This document shows positions 8,973 to 19,443 of a stretch of DNA of 52,395 nucleotides, one piece after another; the first letter of the stretch is position 1; every line of letters starts with the position of its first letter. A model generated the notes under the pieces. The model was given only the letters and a program-made list of their open reading frames with translations. It searched no databases and was not told the origin of the DNA. The translations under genes and the position numbers were made by a program. Source of the stretch: Prochlorococcus sp. AG-679-P15 (lineage in GTDB: Bacteria > Cyanobacteriota > Cyanobacteriia > PCC-6307 > Cyanobiaceae); the NCBI GenBank assembly GCA_003210695.1, contig QCUW01000002.1:1-52395 (forward strand). The letters run 5' to 3'.

Positions 8973-8984
8973 TCAATTGTTCCA
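8963..8984. repeat. guaA 3'-end copy of the direct repeat (att-like)
   Basis: ttactcccactcaattgttcca = reverse complement of ...GGAACAATTGAGTGGGAGTAA (GTIEWE*). Confidence 0.7.
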
Positions 8985-10549
8985 GGAGGCTTGCTAGTTA
9001 TATCGAAAACAACTCTGTTTACCTGTGTAACTTCATTAACAATTCTATTAGAGATTCTCTCCAAGGTTTCATAAGGAATTCTTGACCAATCTGCTGTCAT
9101 ACCATCTTCACTTGAGACACATCTCAAAACAATTGGCCAAGCATAGGTTCTCTTATCACCCATTACCCCAACTGTTTTTACAGGTAAAAGGACAGCAAAT
9201 GCTTGCCAAATATCATTATAAAGACCTGCTTTTTTTATTTCATCTCTCACTATCCAATCTGCATCTCTTAAACAAATTAGCTTTTCTTCAGAAACTTGAC
9301 CCAAAATTCTTATTGCTAAGCCAGGCCCAGGAAATGGATGCCTTTTTATAATTTCATCTGGCAATCCAAGAACCTTTCCAACTTGTCGAACTTCGTCCTT
9401 AAAAAGTTTTCTTAATGGTTCAACTAATTTAAATTGTAAATCTTTTGGCAAACCTCCTACATTATGATGACTTTTTATTTTTACTGCGATACGCTCACCA
9501 GTTTTAGGATCTAAATTCGTTCCAGCACTTTCAATAACGTCTGGATAAAGAGTTCCTTGAGCCAAGTATTGGAAAGGGCCTAGTCTATTACTCTCCTCTT
9601 CAAAAACTCTAATAAATTCTTCCCCAATAATCTTGCGTTTTTCTTCAGGATCAGTTATTCCGTTTAACTTTTGAATAAATCTTTGTCTAGCATTAATATA
9701 TTCAACTTTTATCTGAAATTTTTTATCAAAATATTCCATTAAAAATTCAGGTTCATCTTTTCTCATGAAACCCTGATCAATAAACATACAAGTAAGCTGC
9801 TTACCAATCGCTTTATTAAGAAGAAAAGCAAGAGTTGATGAATCTACCCCACCAGATAAAGCAAGTAAAACTTTTTTATCGCCTACCTGTTCCTTAATTC
9901 TCGGAATTGTTTCATCTAAAAAAGTTTCAGTGGTCCAATCGGCTTTACATTTAGAAATAGAATAAACAAAATTTTTAATTACGGTCATTCCGAATTCTGA
10001 ATGAATAACTTCTGGATGAAATTGAACGCCAAATAATTTTTTTTCTTTATTTGATATTGCAGCATGTAATGTATTCTCAGTATGAGCAATTTTAATAAAT
10101 CCATCAGGCAAGTTTTTTATAGAATCTCCATGACTCATCCACATAATAGATTTATCTTTCACACTAGAAAGTAAATCGCTTTCCAAATCAATAGTTATTG
10201 GTGCTCTACCATATTCGGCTTTATTAATTGCAGGAGTAACGGTCCCACCTAACTCTTTAACCATTAATTGCATTCCATAACATATACCCAAAACCGGAAT
10301 ACCTAAATTAAAAATCTTTTTATCACATTTAGGTGGATTATCTTCATATACAGAATTTGGTCCACCACTCAAAATAATTCCTTGAGGATTTATATCCTGA
10401 ATCTCTTTAATAGAAATGAAGTTAGTTACTACAAGAGAAAATACATTTGCTTCTCTTATTCTTCTTGCAATCAATTCAGAATATTGAGATCCAAAATCTA
10501 ATATTAATATTGAGGGATCTCTCTCTTTTTTTAGTAAATTTTTACCCAT
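8963..10549 (-). CDS. guaA: GMP synthase (glutamine-hydrolysing)
   Basis: GATase ([19 protein letters not shown]) and ATP-PPase ([11 protein letters not shown]) motifs; C-terminus PPGTIEWE. Confidence 0.97.
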   Translation of the reverse strand: MGKNLLKKERDPSILILDFGSQYSELIARRIREANVFSLVVTNFISIKEIQDINPQGIILSGGPNSVYEDNPPKCDKKIFNLGIPVLGICYGMQLMVKELGGTVTPAINKAEYGRAPITIDLESDLLSSVKDKSIMWMSHGDSIKNLPDGFIKIAHTENTLHAAISNKEKKLFGVQFHPEVIHSEFGMTVIKNFVYSISKCKADWTTETFLDETIPRIKEQVGDKKVLLALSGGVDSSTLAFLLNKAIGKQLTCMFIDQGFMRKDEPEFLMEYFDKKFQIKVEYINARQRFIQKLNGITDPEEKRKIIGEEFIRVFEEESNRLGPFQYLAQGTLYPDVIESAGTNLDPKTGERIAVKIKSHHNVGGLPKDLQFKLVEPLRKLFKDEVRQVGKVLGLPDEIIKRHPFPGPGLAIRILGQVSEEKLICLRDADWIVRDEIKKAGLYNDIWQAFAVLLPVKTVGVMGDKRTYAWPIVLRCVSSEDGMTADWSRIPYETLERISNRIVNEVTQVNRVVFDITSKPPGTIEWE

Positions 10550-10596
10550 GTATAAAAGTTACCTCAATTTATTTGCAAAAACATAAAACCCTCAAA

Positions 10597-11715
10597 TTAC
10601 AAACCTTTAAAAGTATCAATATAATCTTTACCATTATTTCCAGACCAACGTATATTTCTTTGTCTATCAAAGAGAATAGCCGCAACTTCCATATCTGTTT
10701 TTGTGTATCTATTAATGTATTCTATTGAACGCTGTTCAATAGTATCTGATAATTTATTCCAAAGTTTATTAGCCAAAGATAGACTAAAACTTTCAAGAAT
10801 TAACAACGCATTTTCAATAGTATTTGCCAGAGACAATTTTTCAATTATCTCTATTGGAACTGTTTCTTTTACCGCTAAATAAACAAGAATTTCAATCCTC
10901 GCATCCGCTAAATGATTATGAGTATGAAAAATTCCTCCAGCTAATTTAATTAATTTGCCATGATAACCAAAAAGAATTACAGTTTTAATTTTTTTTAATG
11001 CTGCATCAACTAATAATGGACCTATCCAATTCCCTACCTTAATAATAGGAAACGTAATATTGGAACTATTTGCTAGATGTAAACCATTTTCACCAATAAC
11101 AAAAATAATTTTTTCACATAATTCATTAGAAATAATTTTTTCAAGTTGAGCTTTTGCGTTTTTTAATTGATCAGGTGAAGCACTAGAAAAGGTTTCGGCA
11201 CTAGTACCTATAATTGATAATCCTTCAACAATACCAAAGGATTGATTACTAGTTCTTTCTGCCAAAAATTTTCCATTTGGTAATATGATTTCTAAATTAA
11301 GTTTGAATCCTTCAGGAATAATATCTAGTAAATTTTGAACTAAAACCTCTTTTGCGAAATTAGAAATACAAATCTCTTTAGTTTTTTGATAAACACCAAC
11401 ACCATAACCTGGAATAATATTTATTAAATCTGAAGACTTATTACTTACCTTTTCAGTCTTTTCTAAAGAAACTATTGTCCATATTTCTAAGTTTTGTGTG
11501 ATATCAAGATACAATCCAGAATCTGCAAAAGAAATTCCAAGAGCATTAGATTCTCCATTAATAAGTCCAGAAGAATGAACCTTTATTTTTATAAGATTTT
11601 TGTCTTTTGGAATTTTAATTAATTCATAATCTTCAAATGGTAATCCTATTAACTTTTTTACTGCTGATTTAGCAGCTCCAGTTACCCATAAAGGTAAAGA
11701 AAATCCTTTTTTCAA
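10597..11715 (-). CDS. cbiD: Cobalt-precorrin-5B (C1)-methyltransferase
   Basis: CbiD-type sequence: ITQNLEIWTIVSLE..., IIPGYGVGVYQK, VGNWIGPLLVDA, HGKLIKLAGGIFHTHNHLADAR. Confidence 0.9.
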   Translation of the reverse strand: MKKGFSLPLWVTGAAKSAVKKLIGLPFEDYELIKIPKDKNLIKIKVHSSGLINGESNALGISFADSGLYLDITQNLEIWTIVSLEKTEKVSNKSSDLINIIPGYGVGVYQKTKEICISNFAKEVLVQNLLDIIPEGFKLNLEIILPNGKFLAERTSNQSFGIVEGLSIIGTSAETFSSASPDQLKNAKAQLEKIISNELCEKIIFVIGENGLHLANSSNITFPIIKVGNWIGPLLVDAALKKIKTVILFGYHGKLIKLAGGIFHTHNHLADARIEILVYLAVKETVPIEIIEKLSLANTIENALLILESFSLSLANKLWNKLSDTIEQRSIEYINRYTKTDMEVAAILFDRQRNIRWSGNNGKDYIDTFKGL

Positions 11716-11775
11716 ATCAAGTAATTGAAAAATATTTAATGACTACTAATCTTAGAATGACCTATTAATTAAAAA

Positions 11776-12939
11776 GTGGCCATACAACAAAAATTATCAT
11801 TGATGATACCTGGTCCCACACCAGTTCCAGAAAAAGTTTTAGAAGCACTAGCAAGACATCCTATAGGACATAGAAGTAAAGATTTTCAAGATCTTGTTGA
11901 AATCACTACGAAAAATCTAAAATGGTTACATCAAACGGAAAATGATGTTTTAACAATTACTGGTAGTGGAACTGCGGCTATGGAAGCAGGCATAATAAGT
12001 ACATTAAGCAAAGGAGACAAAGTTATTTGTGGTGAGAATGGAAAATTTGGACAAAGATGGGTAAAAGTTGCGAAAGAATTTGGACTAGAGGTAATTAAAA
12101 TTGATGCTGAATGGGGGACCCCACTTAATCCAGACAATTTCAAAAAAATCTTAGAAAAAGATCATAAGAAAGAAATAAAAGCTGTTATTCTTACACATTC
12201 AGAAACCTCAACAGGAGTAATTAACGATTTAAAAATGATAAGTTCTCATATTCGTAATCATAATAAAGCCCTATCAATTATTGACTGCGTAACAAGTCTA
12301 GGAGCTTGTAATGTTCCTATTGATGAATGGGAGCTAGATATTGTTGCATCAGGTTCTCAGAAAGGATACATGATCCCTCCAGGATTAAGCTTTGTATCTG
12401 TGAGTAAAAAGGCATGGCAAGCTTCAGAAAAATCTAATTTACCTAAGTTCTATTTAAATTTACAGTCATATAAAAAAAGTCTTTCAAGCAATAGCAATCC
12501 TTATACTCCAGCAGTTAATTTAGTTTTTGCCTTAGATGAATCATTAAAAATGATGAAAGATGAAGGACTAGTAAAGATTTTTCAAAGGCATCAAAGACAT
12601 AAACTAGCGGTGAGTGAAGCAGCTAAAACACTAAATCTCAAATTGTTTGCAGATGAAAAAAATTTGAGTCCCTCAGTAACTGCAATACAAACTGGAGAAA
12701 TAGATGCAGAAAACTTTAGAAAAATTATAAAAAATAAATACGATATATTATTAGCTGGAGGCCAAGATCATCTTAAAGGAAAAATATTTAGGGTGGGTCA
12801 CTTAGGTTATGTAAATGATAGAGATATAATTTCAGTAATAGCCGCTATTGGAAATACTCTAGTAGAGCAAAATAAAATTTCTACTGAGAGAGTTGGAGAA
12901 GCACTAAAAATAGCTTCTTATCATTTAAAGGTATCTTAA
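11776..12939 (+). CDS. Class V aminotransferase (alanine--glyoxylate/serine--pyruvate type)
   Basis: MIPGPTPVPEKVLEALARHPIGHRSKDF, SGSQKGYMIPPGLSF PLP-lysine region; GTG start. Confidence 0.9.
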   Translation: MAIQQKLSLMIPGPTPVPEKVLEALARHPIGHRSKDFQDLVEITTKNLKWLHQTENDVLTITGSGTAAMEAGIISTLSKGDKVICGENGKFGQRWVKVAKEFGLEVIKIDAEWGTPLNPDNFKKILEKDHKKEIKAVILTHSETSTGVINDLKMISSHIRNHNKALSIIDCVTSLGACNVPIDEWELDIVASGSQKGYMIPPGLSFVSVSKKAWQASEKSNLPKFYLNLQSYKKSLSSNSNPYTPAVNLVFALDESLKMMKDEGLVKIFQRHQRHKLAVSEAAKTLNLKLFADEKNLSPSVTAIQTGEIDAENFRKIIKNKYDILLAGGQDHLKGKIFRVGHLGYVNDRDIISVIAAIGNTLVEQNKISTERVGEALKIASYHLKVS

Positions 12940-12940
12940 T

Positions 12941-13138
12941 TTAAGTACCTGGTTCCTCAACATTGCCACCTAATTCGAATATCTTTTTTCGTAGTGCTAG
13001 AGATTTTTCTTCATCGCCTTGAGTTTGGGCTACTGCAAGAGCAAATTCTAACTTTTCTAGTTGATGTCCACCTTCAAAAAAAGATAATTTCTTTTTAATT
13101 GGGTTTTTATTAACTCTATAAGAAGTGGGTGAAGCCAT
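12941..13138 (-). CDS. Conserved small cyanobacterial hypothetical protein
   Basis: 65 aa, non-repetitive composition; convergent with the upstream aminotransferase with 1 bp between stops. Confidence 0.7.
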   Translation of the reverse strand: MASPTSYRVNKNPIKKKLSFFEGGHQLEKLEFALAVAQTQGDEEKSLALRKKIFELGGNVEEPGT

Positions 13139-13409
13139 AACAAATAATTCTTTACTTAATATTATGCCAACTAAAGTGCCTAAAATGCAGCAAAAAATTC
13201 AACCAATTTTTAAAATATTAATTTTTTAGTAAAAAATATATTATGAATTTCGTAATTTCAAAAAAATTTAAAGCCTTAATTAACAGTCTTATTTTATAAA
13301 TCCTAAATAAATTTAATAAATTTCTTAAACTATGCTAAAAAGTAAATAACAATAAATAACCAAGTTTATAAGTTTTTTCTAAATAATGTCCAATTAACTA
13401 ATTTTTTTA

Positions 13410-13922
13410 ATGACAAATATAAATTTAATTTATTATTTAATTGCGGGCTCTGCTTTTGGAGTATTCGCTCTAAAAACAGGCATCCCTGCTGCTCCTCTAG
13501 CAGGAGCTTTAATAGGAGCAAGTATTCTCAGTATCAGTGGAAAAATTGAAGCAGCTCAATGGCCAAACGGAACAAGAACCTTATTAGAAATAGGAATTGG
13601 AACCGTTATTGGAACTAGCCTTACAAAAAACTCCTTAGTTGAATTGCAAACTTTATGGAGGCCTGCGATCCTAATAACCTTTACACTTGTTTTAACCGGT
13701 TTAGCCATTGGTTTATGGACAAGCAGGTTACTTAAGGTAGATATAATAACAACAATTCTTGGCGCAGCACCCGGTGGAATAAGCGGAATGAGTCTCGTCG
13801 GTTCTGAATATGGTGTGGGACCAGCAGTTGCTACTCTGCATGCAGTAAGGTTAATTACTGTCCTTTTAATTCTACCCTTAATTGTAAAAATGCTAAATCT
13901 TTTTGGAATAATTAAATCTTAA
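13410..13922 (+). CDS. AbrB-family (AbrB duplication) membrane protein
   Basis: Hydrophobic 170 aa; GIPAAPLAGALIGASI, LGAAPGGISGMSLVGSEYGVGPAVATLHAVRL. Confidence 0.8.
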   Translation: MTNINLIYYLIAGSAFGVFALKTGIPAAPLAGALIGASILSISGKIEAAQWPNGTRTLLEIGIGTVIGTSLTKNSLVELQTLWRPAILITFTLVLTGLAIGLWTSRLLKVDIITTILGAAPGGISGMSLVGSEYGVGPAVATLHAVRLITVLLILPLIVKMLNLFGIIKS

Positions 13923-13979
13923 AGATCTCTAGACATAATGTAAATAAAAGATATTTTTTATATAGATAGTAAAATACTA

Positions 13980-14396
13980 ATGAAAAGATACAAAGTGAAA
14001 AAATTATTTTTTCTACTAGTGATATTCATTCCTACAACATTTTTTGTCTCTGAAGCAAGTGCAAGTGGATTTGGAGCAGAAATATTTTGTACTATGCGAG
14101 ACGGTGGAAATGATCATGAAAGCAGTTGGAAAGCTGCTTACAGTTATATTAAAAAACAAAAGGGGGGGCTTTTTAAGATCAAACCAAATCGAGCTGCCAG
14201 TCAAATTGTTGAAACAGTTATAAGAGAAAGGGAAAAATTCTCATATTGTGTTGAATATTTAGATCAACTTTATCCTGACAGAAAACTTCAATTAGAAAAA
14301 AATAGAGAAGAAAAAAGGAAAAAAGAGGCTAAACTTTTGAAAGAAAAAAGAAATAAAAATAACTCAGAAGAAACATTTGATAGATATAGTTATTAA
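13980..14396 (+). CDS. Hypothetical secreted protein
   Basis: 138 aa with signal-peptide-like N-terminus LFFLLVIFIPTTFFVSEASA; highly charged C-terminus. Confidence 0.75.
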   Translation: MKRYKVKKLFFLLVIFIPTTFFVSEASASGFGAEIFCTMRDGGNDHESSWKAAYSYIKKQKGGLFKIKPNRAASQIVETVIREREKFSYCVEYLDQLYPDRKLQLEKNREEKRKKEAKLLKEKRNKNNSEETFDRYSY

Positions 14397-14570
14397 TTCA
14401 TAAAGGTATAAATAATTACATTTACGTAACCAATTAAATATTATTTTTTAAAGTATATTTTAATACATAAAAAATATTTTACCTAATGAATAAACTGTTT
14501 ATAAAATAATCAACATTATGTTGACTTTTATAATTAATCCGGCAATATTAAATGTAATTAAATAATCTGA

Positions 14571-14972
14571 ATGCATATTAATGATGCGATCTTTTTGGAA
14601 GATTTATGTCCTAAATTCAGATTAAGACAATGGCGTAAATCAATTCATAGATTTACAGGAAAAAGTTGCATATATTGCGGAAAACCTTCGGAATCAATTG
14701 ACCACGTAATTCCTAGAAGCTTAGGAGGACTTAGTACAACAGAAAATTGTGTTCCAGCATGTCTGTCATGTAATGGAGATAAATCAGATGACAATGCTTT
14801 GTATTGGTACCGAAAACAAAAATTTTATGATCCAAGAAGAGCTATGGCTATTAGAGCGTGGTTAGATGGTGATTTAAGATTAGCTATTAGATTATTAGAA
14901 TGGGCTAAACCTAACTCAAAGAGTAAAAATAAAAATTACGAATTAAATGATAATAAATTTAATGCTGCTTAA
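14571..14972 (+). CDS. HNH endonuclease family protein
   Basis: CIYCGKPSESIDHVIPRSLGG...NCVPACLSCNGDKSD: HNH with two CxxC motifs. Confidence 0.9.
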   Translation: MHINDAIFLEDLCPKFRLRQWRKSIHRFTGKSCIYCGKPSESIDHVIPRSLGGLSTTENCVPACLSCNGDKSDDNALYWYRKQKFYDPRRAMAIRAWLDGDLRLAIRLLEWAKPNSKSKNKNYELNDNKFNAA

Positions 14973-15209
14973 TCACCAAATAAGACATGCCTTGGTAGAG
15001 TAATATTTCTCACATAAAACTTCAGAACTTTTTGGTGATTCAGGAAATATTAAAAATGCGCAAGATGCAAGAAGTATTGGAATAACTTTTTGATAGAATT
15101 TATAATTTGAACCAATTTTTGAATAGTTAAATTTTTCTTTTACTCTAAAAGTTGAATTATCAAAACTAATTATCTTTAGTTTTACATTAGGATGTATTAG
15201 GTTTTGCAT
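14973..15209 (-). CDS. Hypothetical protein
   Basis: 78 aa ORF abutting the HNH gene; possible TM/signal-like segment VIPILLASCAFLIFPESP. Confidence 0.5.
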   Translation of the reverse strand: MQNLIHPNVKLKIISFDNSTFRVKEKFNYSKIGSNYKFYQKVIPILLASCAFLIFPESPKSSEVLCEKYYSTKACLIW

Positions 15210-15245
15210 TTTCTAATAATACATATGTACTAAATTTAATACTAT

Positions 15246-16127
15246 ATGATCGATTTAGCAAGTCCACTAACAATCAAAAACAAATTCATAATCTTTGGAG
15301 GAGGTTTTAGCGGAGAGTATTTTGCTAAATCAATCAGAAAACTAGGCTGCACTGCTCTAACAAGTTCTCGGTCAATAAATGATGACCCCAACAGTTTTAT
15401 TTTTAACAGCGAACAAAACCTATTACCTGAAGATTCAATCTTTGATGGAGTTACGCATATTCTTAGTTGCATACCGCCAGGCAAAAATGGTAAGGACCCA
15501 GTATTAAAAAGTCTTAAAAATAAAATAAATAGTCTACCTATCCAGTGGGTTGGATATTTATCTACCACTGGGGTTTATGGCAACACTGATGGTGATTGGG
15601 TCTCTGAAAAAGATCAACCCAAACCTTTTCAAGAAAGAAGTCAAAGACGATTAAATTGTGAAAAAGAATGGATTAATTCAAATTTGCCAATTCAAATTTT
15701 TAGGCTACCAGGTATTTATGGACCTGGGAGGTCAACTTTAGAGGCTATTAAAAATAAAAAGATCAAAGTAATCCATAAAAATAATCAAGTTTTTTCGAGA
15801 ATACATGTTGCTGATATCGCAAATGCAATTATTTACTTAATACAAAATAAAAATAAATTAGATTTTCATCAAATAATTAATATCGCTGACGATGAGCCAT
15901 GCGCACAGATTGAAGTAATAAAATATGCCTACCAATTGCTTGGACTAAAGATGCCTAAAAAAATATTATTTGAAGAGGCTAAAACAGATTTATCTCCAAT
16001 AGCTCAATCATTTTGGTTAGAAAATAGAAGAGTTTCCAATAAATTATTATGTAAAAAATTAGGTTATAAACTTATTTACAAAAACTATCAAGTAGGATTA
16101 AATAATTGTTTGACTAATTTTAAATAG
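15246..16127 (+). CDS. NAD(P)-dependent epimerase/dehydratase (extended SDR)
   Basis: FIIFGGGFSGEYFAKS, YLSTTGVYGNTDGDWVSE, FRLPGIYGPGRS. Confidence 0.85.
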   Translation: MIDLASPLTIKNKFIIFGGGFSGEYFAKSIRKLGCTALTSSRSINDDPNSFIFNSEQNLLPEDSIFDGVTHILSCIPPGKNGKDPVLKSLKNKINSLPIQWVGYLSTTGVYGNTDGDWVSEKDQPKPFQERSQRRLNCEKEWINSNLPIQIFRLPGIYGPGRSTLEAIKNKKIKVIHKNNQVFSRIHVADIANAIIYLIQNKNKLDFHQIINIADDEPCAQIEVIKYAYQLLGLKMPKKILFEEAKTDLSPIAQSFWLENRRVSNKLLCKKLGYKLIYKNYQVGLNNCLTNFK

Positions 16128-16224
16128 ACAATCAATAATATAAATTTCATTTAATGCATTAAATAAAAATCAAATTTTAAAAGAAAAATGAGAACTGTAA
16201 TTTATAACTAATAAAATTTTATTT

Positions 16225-17265
16225 ATGAGCATTCAAAATTCTACTATTGATGATAAATTTAAAGTTATCATTAGCGTTGGAGATGATTCAGGAATTGGAC
16301 CTGAAATTATTTTAAAAGCTCTTTTTTCCAAAGAAATTCCAAATAATATTGATATTTCAATTGTTGGATCCCAAATAAACTTAGAAAATACATATAAGCA
16401 TCTTAAATCTTTAGGAGTCGAAGATATTGTAGATCCAAGCAACTACAAAATATTTGATATTAAAATTCCTTTTGAAATTAATCAACCAAAAAAAAATAAT
16501 GGGAATACAAGTTTTTTTTATTTAAAAAAAGCTATTGAAATTGTCCAAGAATATCCAAATGCAGCTTTAGTTACTGGACCTATTTGTAAAAAGTCATGGG
16601 CTTTAGCGGGTCACAATTATTCTGGTCAAACAGAATTTTTGGCAGAATCTTGCCACGCAAATAATGTTGGTATGTTGTTTACTGCTAAATCTCCAATAAC
16701 TAATTGGAGGTTTAATACATTATTAGCTACTACCCACATACCTCTTTGCGAAGTACCAAAACAATTATCAACAAAATTAATCCATAGAAAATTAGATTTG
16801 CTGGCGAAATTTTGCAGGAATTACGTTAATAATCCTCTTCTAAAAGTTGCGGGATTAAATCCTCATGCTGGTGAAGGAGGAATATTAGGAAATGAAGAAA
16901 AGGATTGGATTAATAATGCATTAGAGAGCTGGATTAAACAAAATAAAGAAGTGAATTTGATAGGTCCGATTTCTCCTGATACTTGCTGGAATTCATCAGC
17001 AAAAGCGTGGAGAGAAAAAACAGCTCCACTACATGATGGGATTCTTGCTATGTATCATGATCAAGGATTAATTCCAATTAAAGTTATTGCACTTAATTAC
17101 TCAGTTAATACAACCATAGGTTTACCTTTTATTAGAACATCTCCTGATCATGGTACAGGATTTGATATTGCGGGGAAAGGTTTAGCGCAATCTCAAAGCA
17201 TGGTAGAGGCAATAAAAACAGCTATTGATTTAACCAAAGATTCAAAGCTGTTTAACGCGCATTAA
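16225..17265 (+). CDS. pdxA: 4-hydroxythreonine-4-phosphate dehydrogenase
   Basis: GDDSGIGPEI, GHTEFLAE-like GQTEFLAESCH, AGLNPHAGEGG, MYHDQGLIPIKV, RTSPDHGTGFDIAGKG. Confidence 0.95.
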   Translation: MSIQNSTIDDKFKVIISVGDDSGIGPEIILKALFSKEIPNNIDISIVGSQINLENTYKHLKSLGVEDIVDPSNYKIFDIKIPFEINQPKKNNGNTSFFYLKKAIEIVQEYPNAALVTGPICKKSWALAGHNYSGQTEFLAESCHANNVGMLFTAKSPITNWRFNTLLATTHIPLCEVPKQLSTKLIHRKLDLLAKFCRNYVNNPLLKVAGLNPHAGEGGILGNEEKDWINNALESWIKQNKEVNLIGPISPDTCWNSSAKAWREKTAPLHDGILAMYHDQGLIPIKVIALNYSVNTTIGLPFIRTSPDHGTGFDIAGKGLAQSQSMVEAIKTAIDLTKDSKLFNAH

Positions 17266-17748
17266 TACCTGTCCAAACTCTACAGGTGTTCCATTATCAA
17301 CAAGTATTTCTACGATTTCAGCGTTAAATTCAGATTCAATTTCGTTCATTAACTTCATAGCTTCAAGTATACAAATCGTTTGGCCAACATTTATCTTACT
17401 GCCTAACTCCACGAAAGGATCCTCTTCAGGAGCCGCAGCTCTATAAAATGTTCCAACCATAGGAGAAGTGATGTCAGTAAGACCTGAGCTCCCTGGAGGA
17501 GCCACCTGAGAGACTTCAGCGTTGCCTATAGAAGGCATATTATCAATTGGACCTGCTTGAGAAGCAATTTTTTGCTTCTGCAAAGAATTTTTTATTGTTG
17601 AATTATCAGATAAGTGATTCTTATCGAGCAGATTTCTTTTTATCTCAAGTTTAAAATCTTCTCCTTCCAGAGAAAATTCTTGAATATCACTTGTAGAAAT
17701 TTTTTCTATTAAGCGATCTAGGTCATCATGATCTAATTTCATAGCCAT
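17242..17748 (-). CDS. accB: Biotin carboxyl carrier protein of acetyl-CoA carboxylase
   Basis: SPMVGTFYRAAAPEEDPFVELG, ILEAMKLMNEIE biotinylation motif. 3' end overlaps the pdxA 3' end by 24 bp (convergent). Confidence 0.95.
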   Translation of the reverse strand: MAMKLDHDDLDRLIEKISTSDIQEFSLEGEDFKLEIKRNLLDKNHLSDNSTIKNSLQKQKIASQAGPIDNMPSIGNAEVSQVAPPGSSGLTDITSPMVGTFYRAAAPEEDPFVELGSKINVGQTICILEAMKLMNEIESEFNAEIVEILVDNGTPVEFGQVLMRVKQL

Positions 17749-18308
17749 TAGTTTTCACGTCCAAGGTAACTATCGTTACGGGTATCAACCCTAATCATTT
17801 CACCAGGGGAAATAAACAAAGGGACCATAACTTGTGCTCCTGTCTCTAGGATAGCTGGTTTAGTACCCCCACTTGCTGTATCTCCTTTAACTCCAGGATC
17901 TGTTTCTTTCACTTTTAAAGTGATGGAAATAGGTAATTCAACTTCTAAGACTTTTTCTTTGTAAAAAATCACATTAACCTCCATACCTTCTTTTAAATAT
18001 TTTGAACCTCTACCAATTTGATCAGAGGATAGTCTTGTCTCTTCAAAACTTTTCATATCCATAAAAACATAATCACCTGACTCCACATAAGTATGTTGCA
18101 AGTTAGACTTTTCTAGGATAGCTTGTTGTACTGATTCTCCTGCTCGAAAAGTTTTTTCGATCAAATTACCATTTCGAACTGATTTTAATTTTGTTCGCAC
18201 AAATGCAGAACCTTTACCGGGCTTAACATGTAGAAATTCTACGACGCGCCAAACTTGCCCATCAATTTCAATGGTGGTACCTGTGCGAAAATCGTTACTG
18301 GAAATCAT
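17748..18308 (-). CDS. efp: Elongation factor P
   Basis: [42 protein letters not shown]; start trimmed to ATG at 18308. Confidence 0.95.
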   Translation of the reverse strand: MISSNDFRTGTTIEIDGQVWRVVEFLHVKPGKGSAFVRTKLKSVRNGNLIEKTFRAGESVQQAILEKSNLQHTYVESGDYVFMDMKSFEETRLSSDQIGRGSKYLKEGMEVNVIFYKEKVLEVELPISITLKVKETDPGVKGDTASGGTKPAILETGAQVMVPLFISPGEMIRVDTRNDSYLGREN

Positions 18309-18351
18309 TCCTGTATTACATACCCAAGGATCATAAACCTGCAAGAGTGCT

Positions 18352-19443
18352 ATGCAAAACTTCTTATCAAATCAGAACAAATTTTATTTGCTTGTTATGT
18401 TAATTCTAATACAAGTTTTCTTCTTAAATTCAGGCCAAGTATTAGCTGATTTACCTACCGGAAACGCAGTAAAAGACCCTAATGCAATCCTCAGAAATGC
18501 TCTCCCTATCAAGCAAGTTGAATTACAAGAAATTCAACATAAGTTAGAAGAAACTAGTGATCTTGTAAGAGGAGGAAGATGGCCAGCCCTTTCAAAAACT
18601 GTTACAAAATGTCAATCTTTACTAAAAAAATATAAGAAAAATATTATCGAAGAATTACCCATTGAAAAACAAAAAAAAGCAGAAAGTACTTTTTTAGATC
18701 TTAAAAATGATTTTGATAATCTTCAAAACGATGCCAAATCAAAAGATAAATACTCGTTTATCGCAACTAGAAAAGAGGCATTAGATAAAATAGGCGGAGT
18801 TGAAGAGTATTTTTTGCCCTCCGATTTTCCTTATTCTATCCCAAGCGAATTTGATGATCTCCCCAGATTACTTGGTAGAGCGCGCGTTGATATAAAGACA
18901 TCAAAAGGGGATATGGAGGCAATAATAGATGGATTTAATGCTCCTCTTACTGCTGGTGCATTTATAGATTTATCTTCAAAAAACTTTTACAATAATTTAC
19001 CAATTAATAGAGCAGAAGAATTTTTTGTTCTTCAAACCGGTGATCCTCTTGGCGATGAAATTGGATATATAGATCCTGAAAAAAAAGTCGAAAGACACGT
19101 TCCTCTAGAAATAAGAATACCTAACGAAAAAGAAACTTTTTACAACGAAACATTTGAAGAATTAGGTCTTTATACAGAAACACCAACTCTGCCATTTGCG
19201 ACACTTGGTACCTTGGGATGGTCTCATTCAAGTACAGAAGTTAATGATGGATCATCTCAATTTTTCTTCTTTTTGTATGAAGCCGAGCTAAATCCAGCTG
19301 GTAGAAATTTAATTGATGGAAGGAATGCCGCATTTGGTTATGTTGTGAAAGGTTTTGAAGTTTTAGAGGAGCTTACAAAAGATGACACAATCTTATCTAT
19401 TGATGTTTTAGATGGACTAGAGAACCTTAAACTAAATGCATAA
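18352..19443 (+). CDS. Cyclophilin-type peptidyl-prolyl cis-trans isomerase, secreted/lumenal
   Basis: Signal-like N-terminus ([20 protein letters not shown]); [61 protein letters not shown]. Confidence 0.88.
   Translation: MQNFLSNQNKFYLLVMLILIQVFFLNSGQVLADLPTGNAVKDPNAILRNALPIKQVELQEIQHKLEETSDLVRGGRWPALSKTVTKCQSLLKKYKKNIIEELPIEKQKKAESTFLDLKNDFDNLQNDAKSKDKYSFIATRKEALDKIGGVEEYFLPSDFPYSIPSEFDDLPRLLGRARVDIKTSKGDMEAIIDGFNAPLTAGAFIDLSSKNFYNNLPINRAEEFFVLQTGDPLGDEIGYIDPEKKVERHVPLEIRIPNEKETFYNETFEELGLYTETPTLPFATLGTLGWSHSSTEVNDGSSQFFFFLYEAELNPAGRNLIDGRNAAFGYVVKGFEVLEELTKDDTILSIDVLDGLENLKLNA

Larger units (their letters stand above)
6873..8984. mobile_element. Putative integrated accessory segment (element remnant) at the guaA 3' end, no integrase visible
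   Basis: Bracketed by imperfect 22-bp direct repeats of the guaA 3' end; contents are a TPR-sulfotransferase and a truncated DNA methyltransferase. Confidence 0.45.

Noticed and set aside
9082-9351. Plus-strand ORFs within guaA (also 10447-10728)
   Set aside because: Antisense to the conserved guaA/cbiD coding sequence; Leu/Phe/His-rich shadow translation.
13164-13316. Very short ORFs (about 18-21 aa) in the 13.1-13.4 kb intergenic region
   Set aside because: Too short and AT-driven; no resemblance to known small photosystem peptides.
14571-14972. HNH endonuclease as a homing/mobile element
   Set aside because: Sits in apparently conserved core gene order with no intron/intein or repeat flanks; such stand-alone HNH proteins are common conserved cyanobacterial genes.
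18309-18351. Apparent 7-bp divergent intergenic gap between efp and the PPIase gene
   Set aside because: The efp ORF start is over-extended; the conserved start MISSNDF is at 18308, leaving a normal short promoter region.
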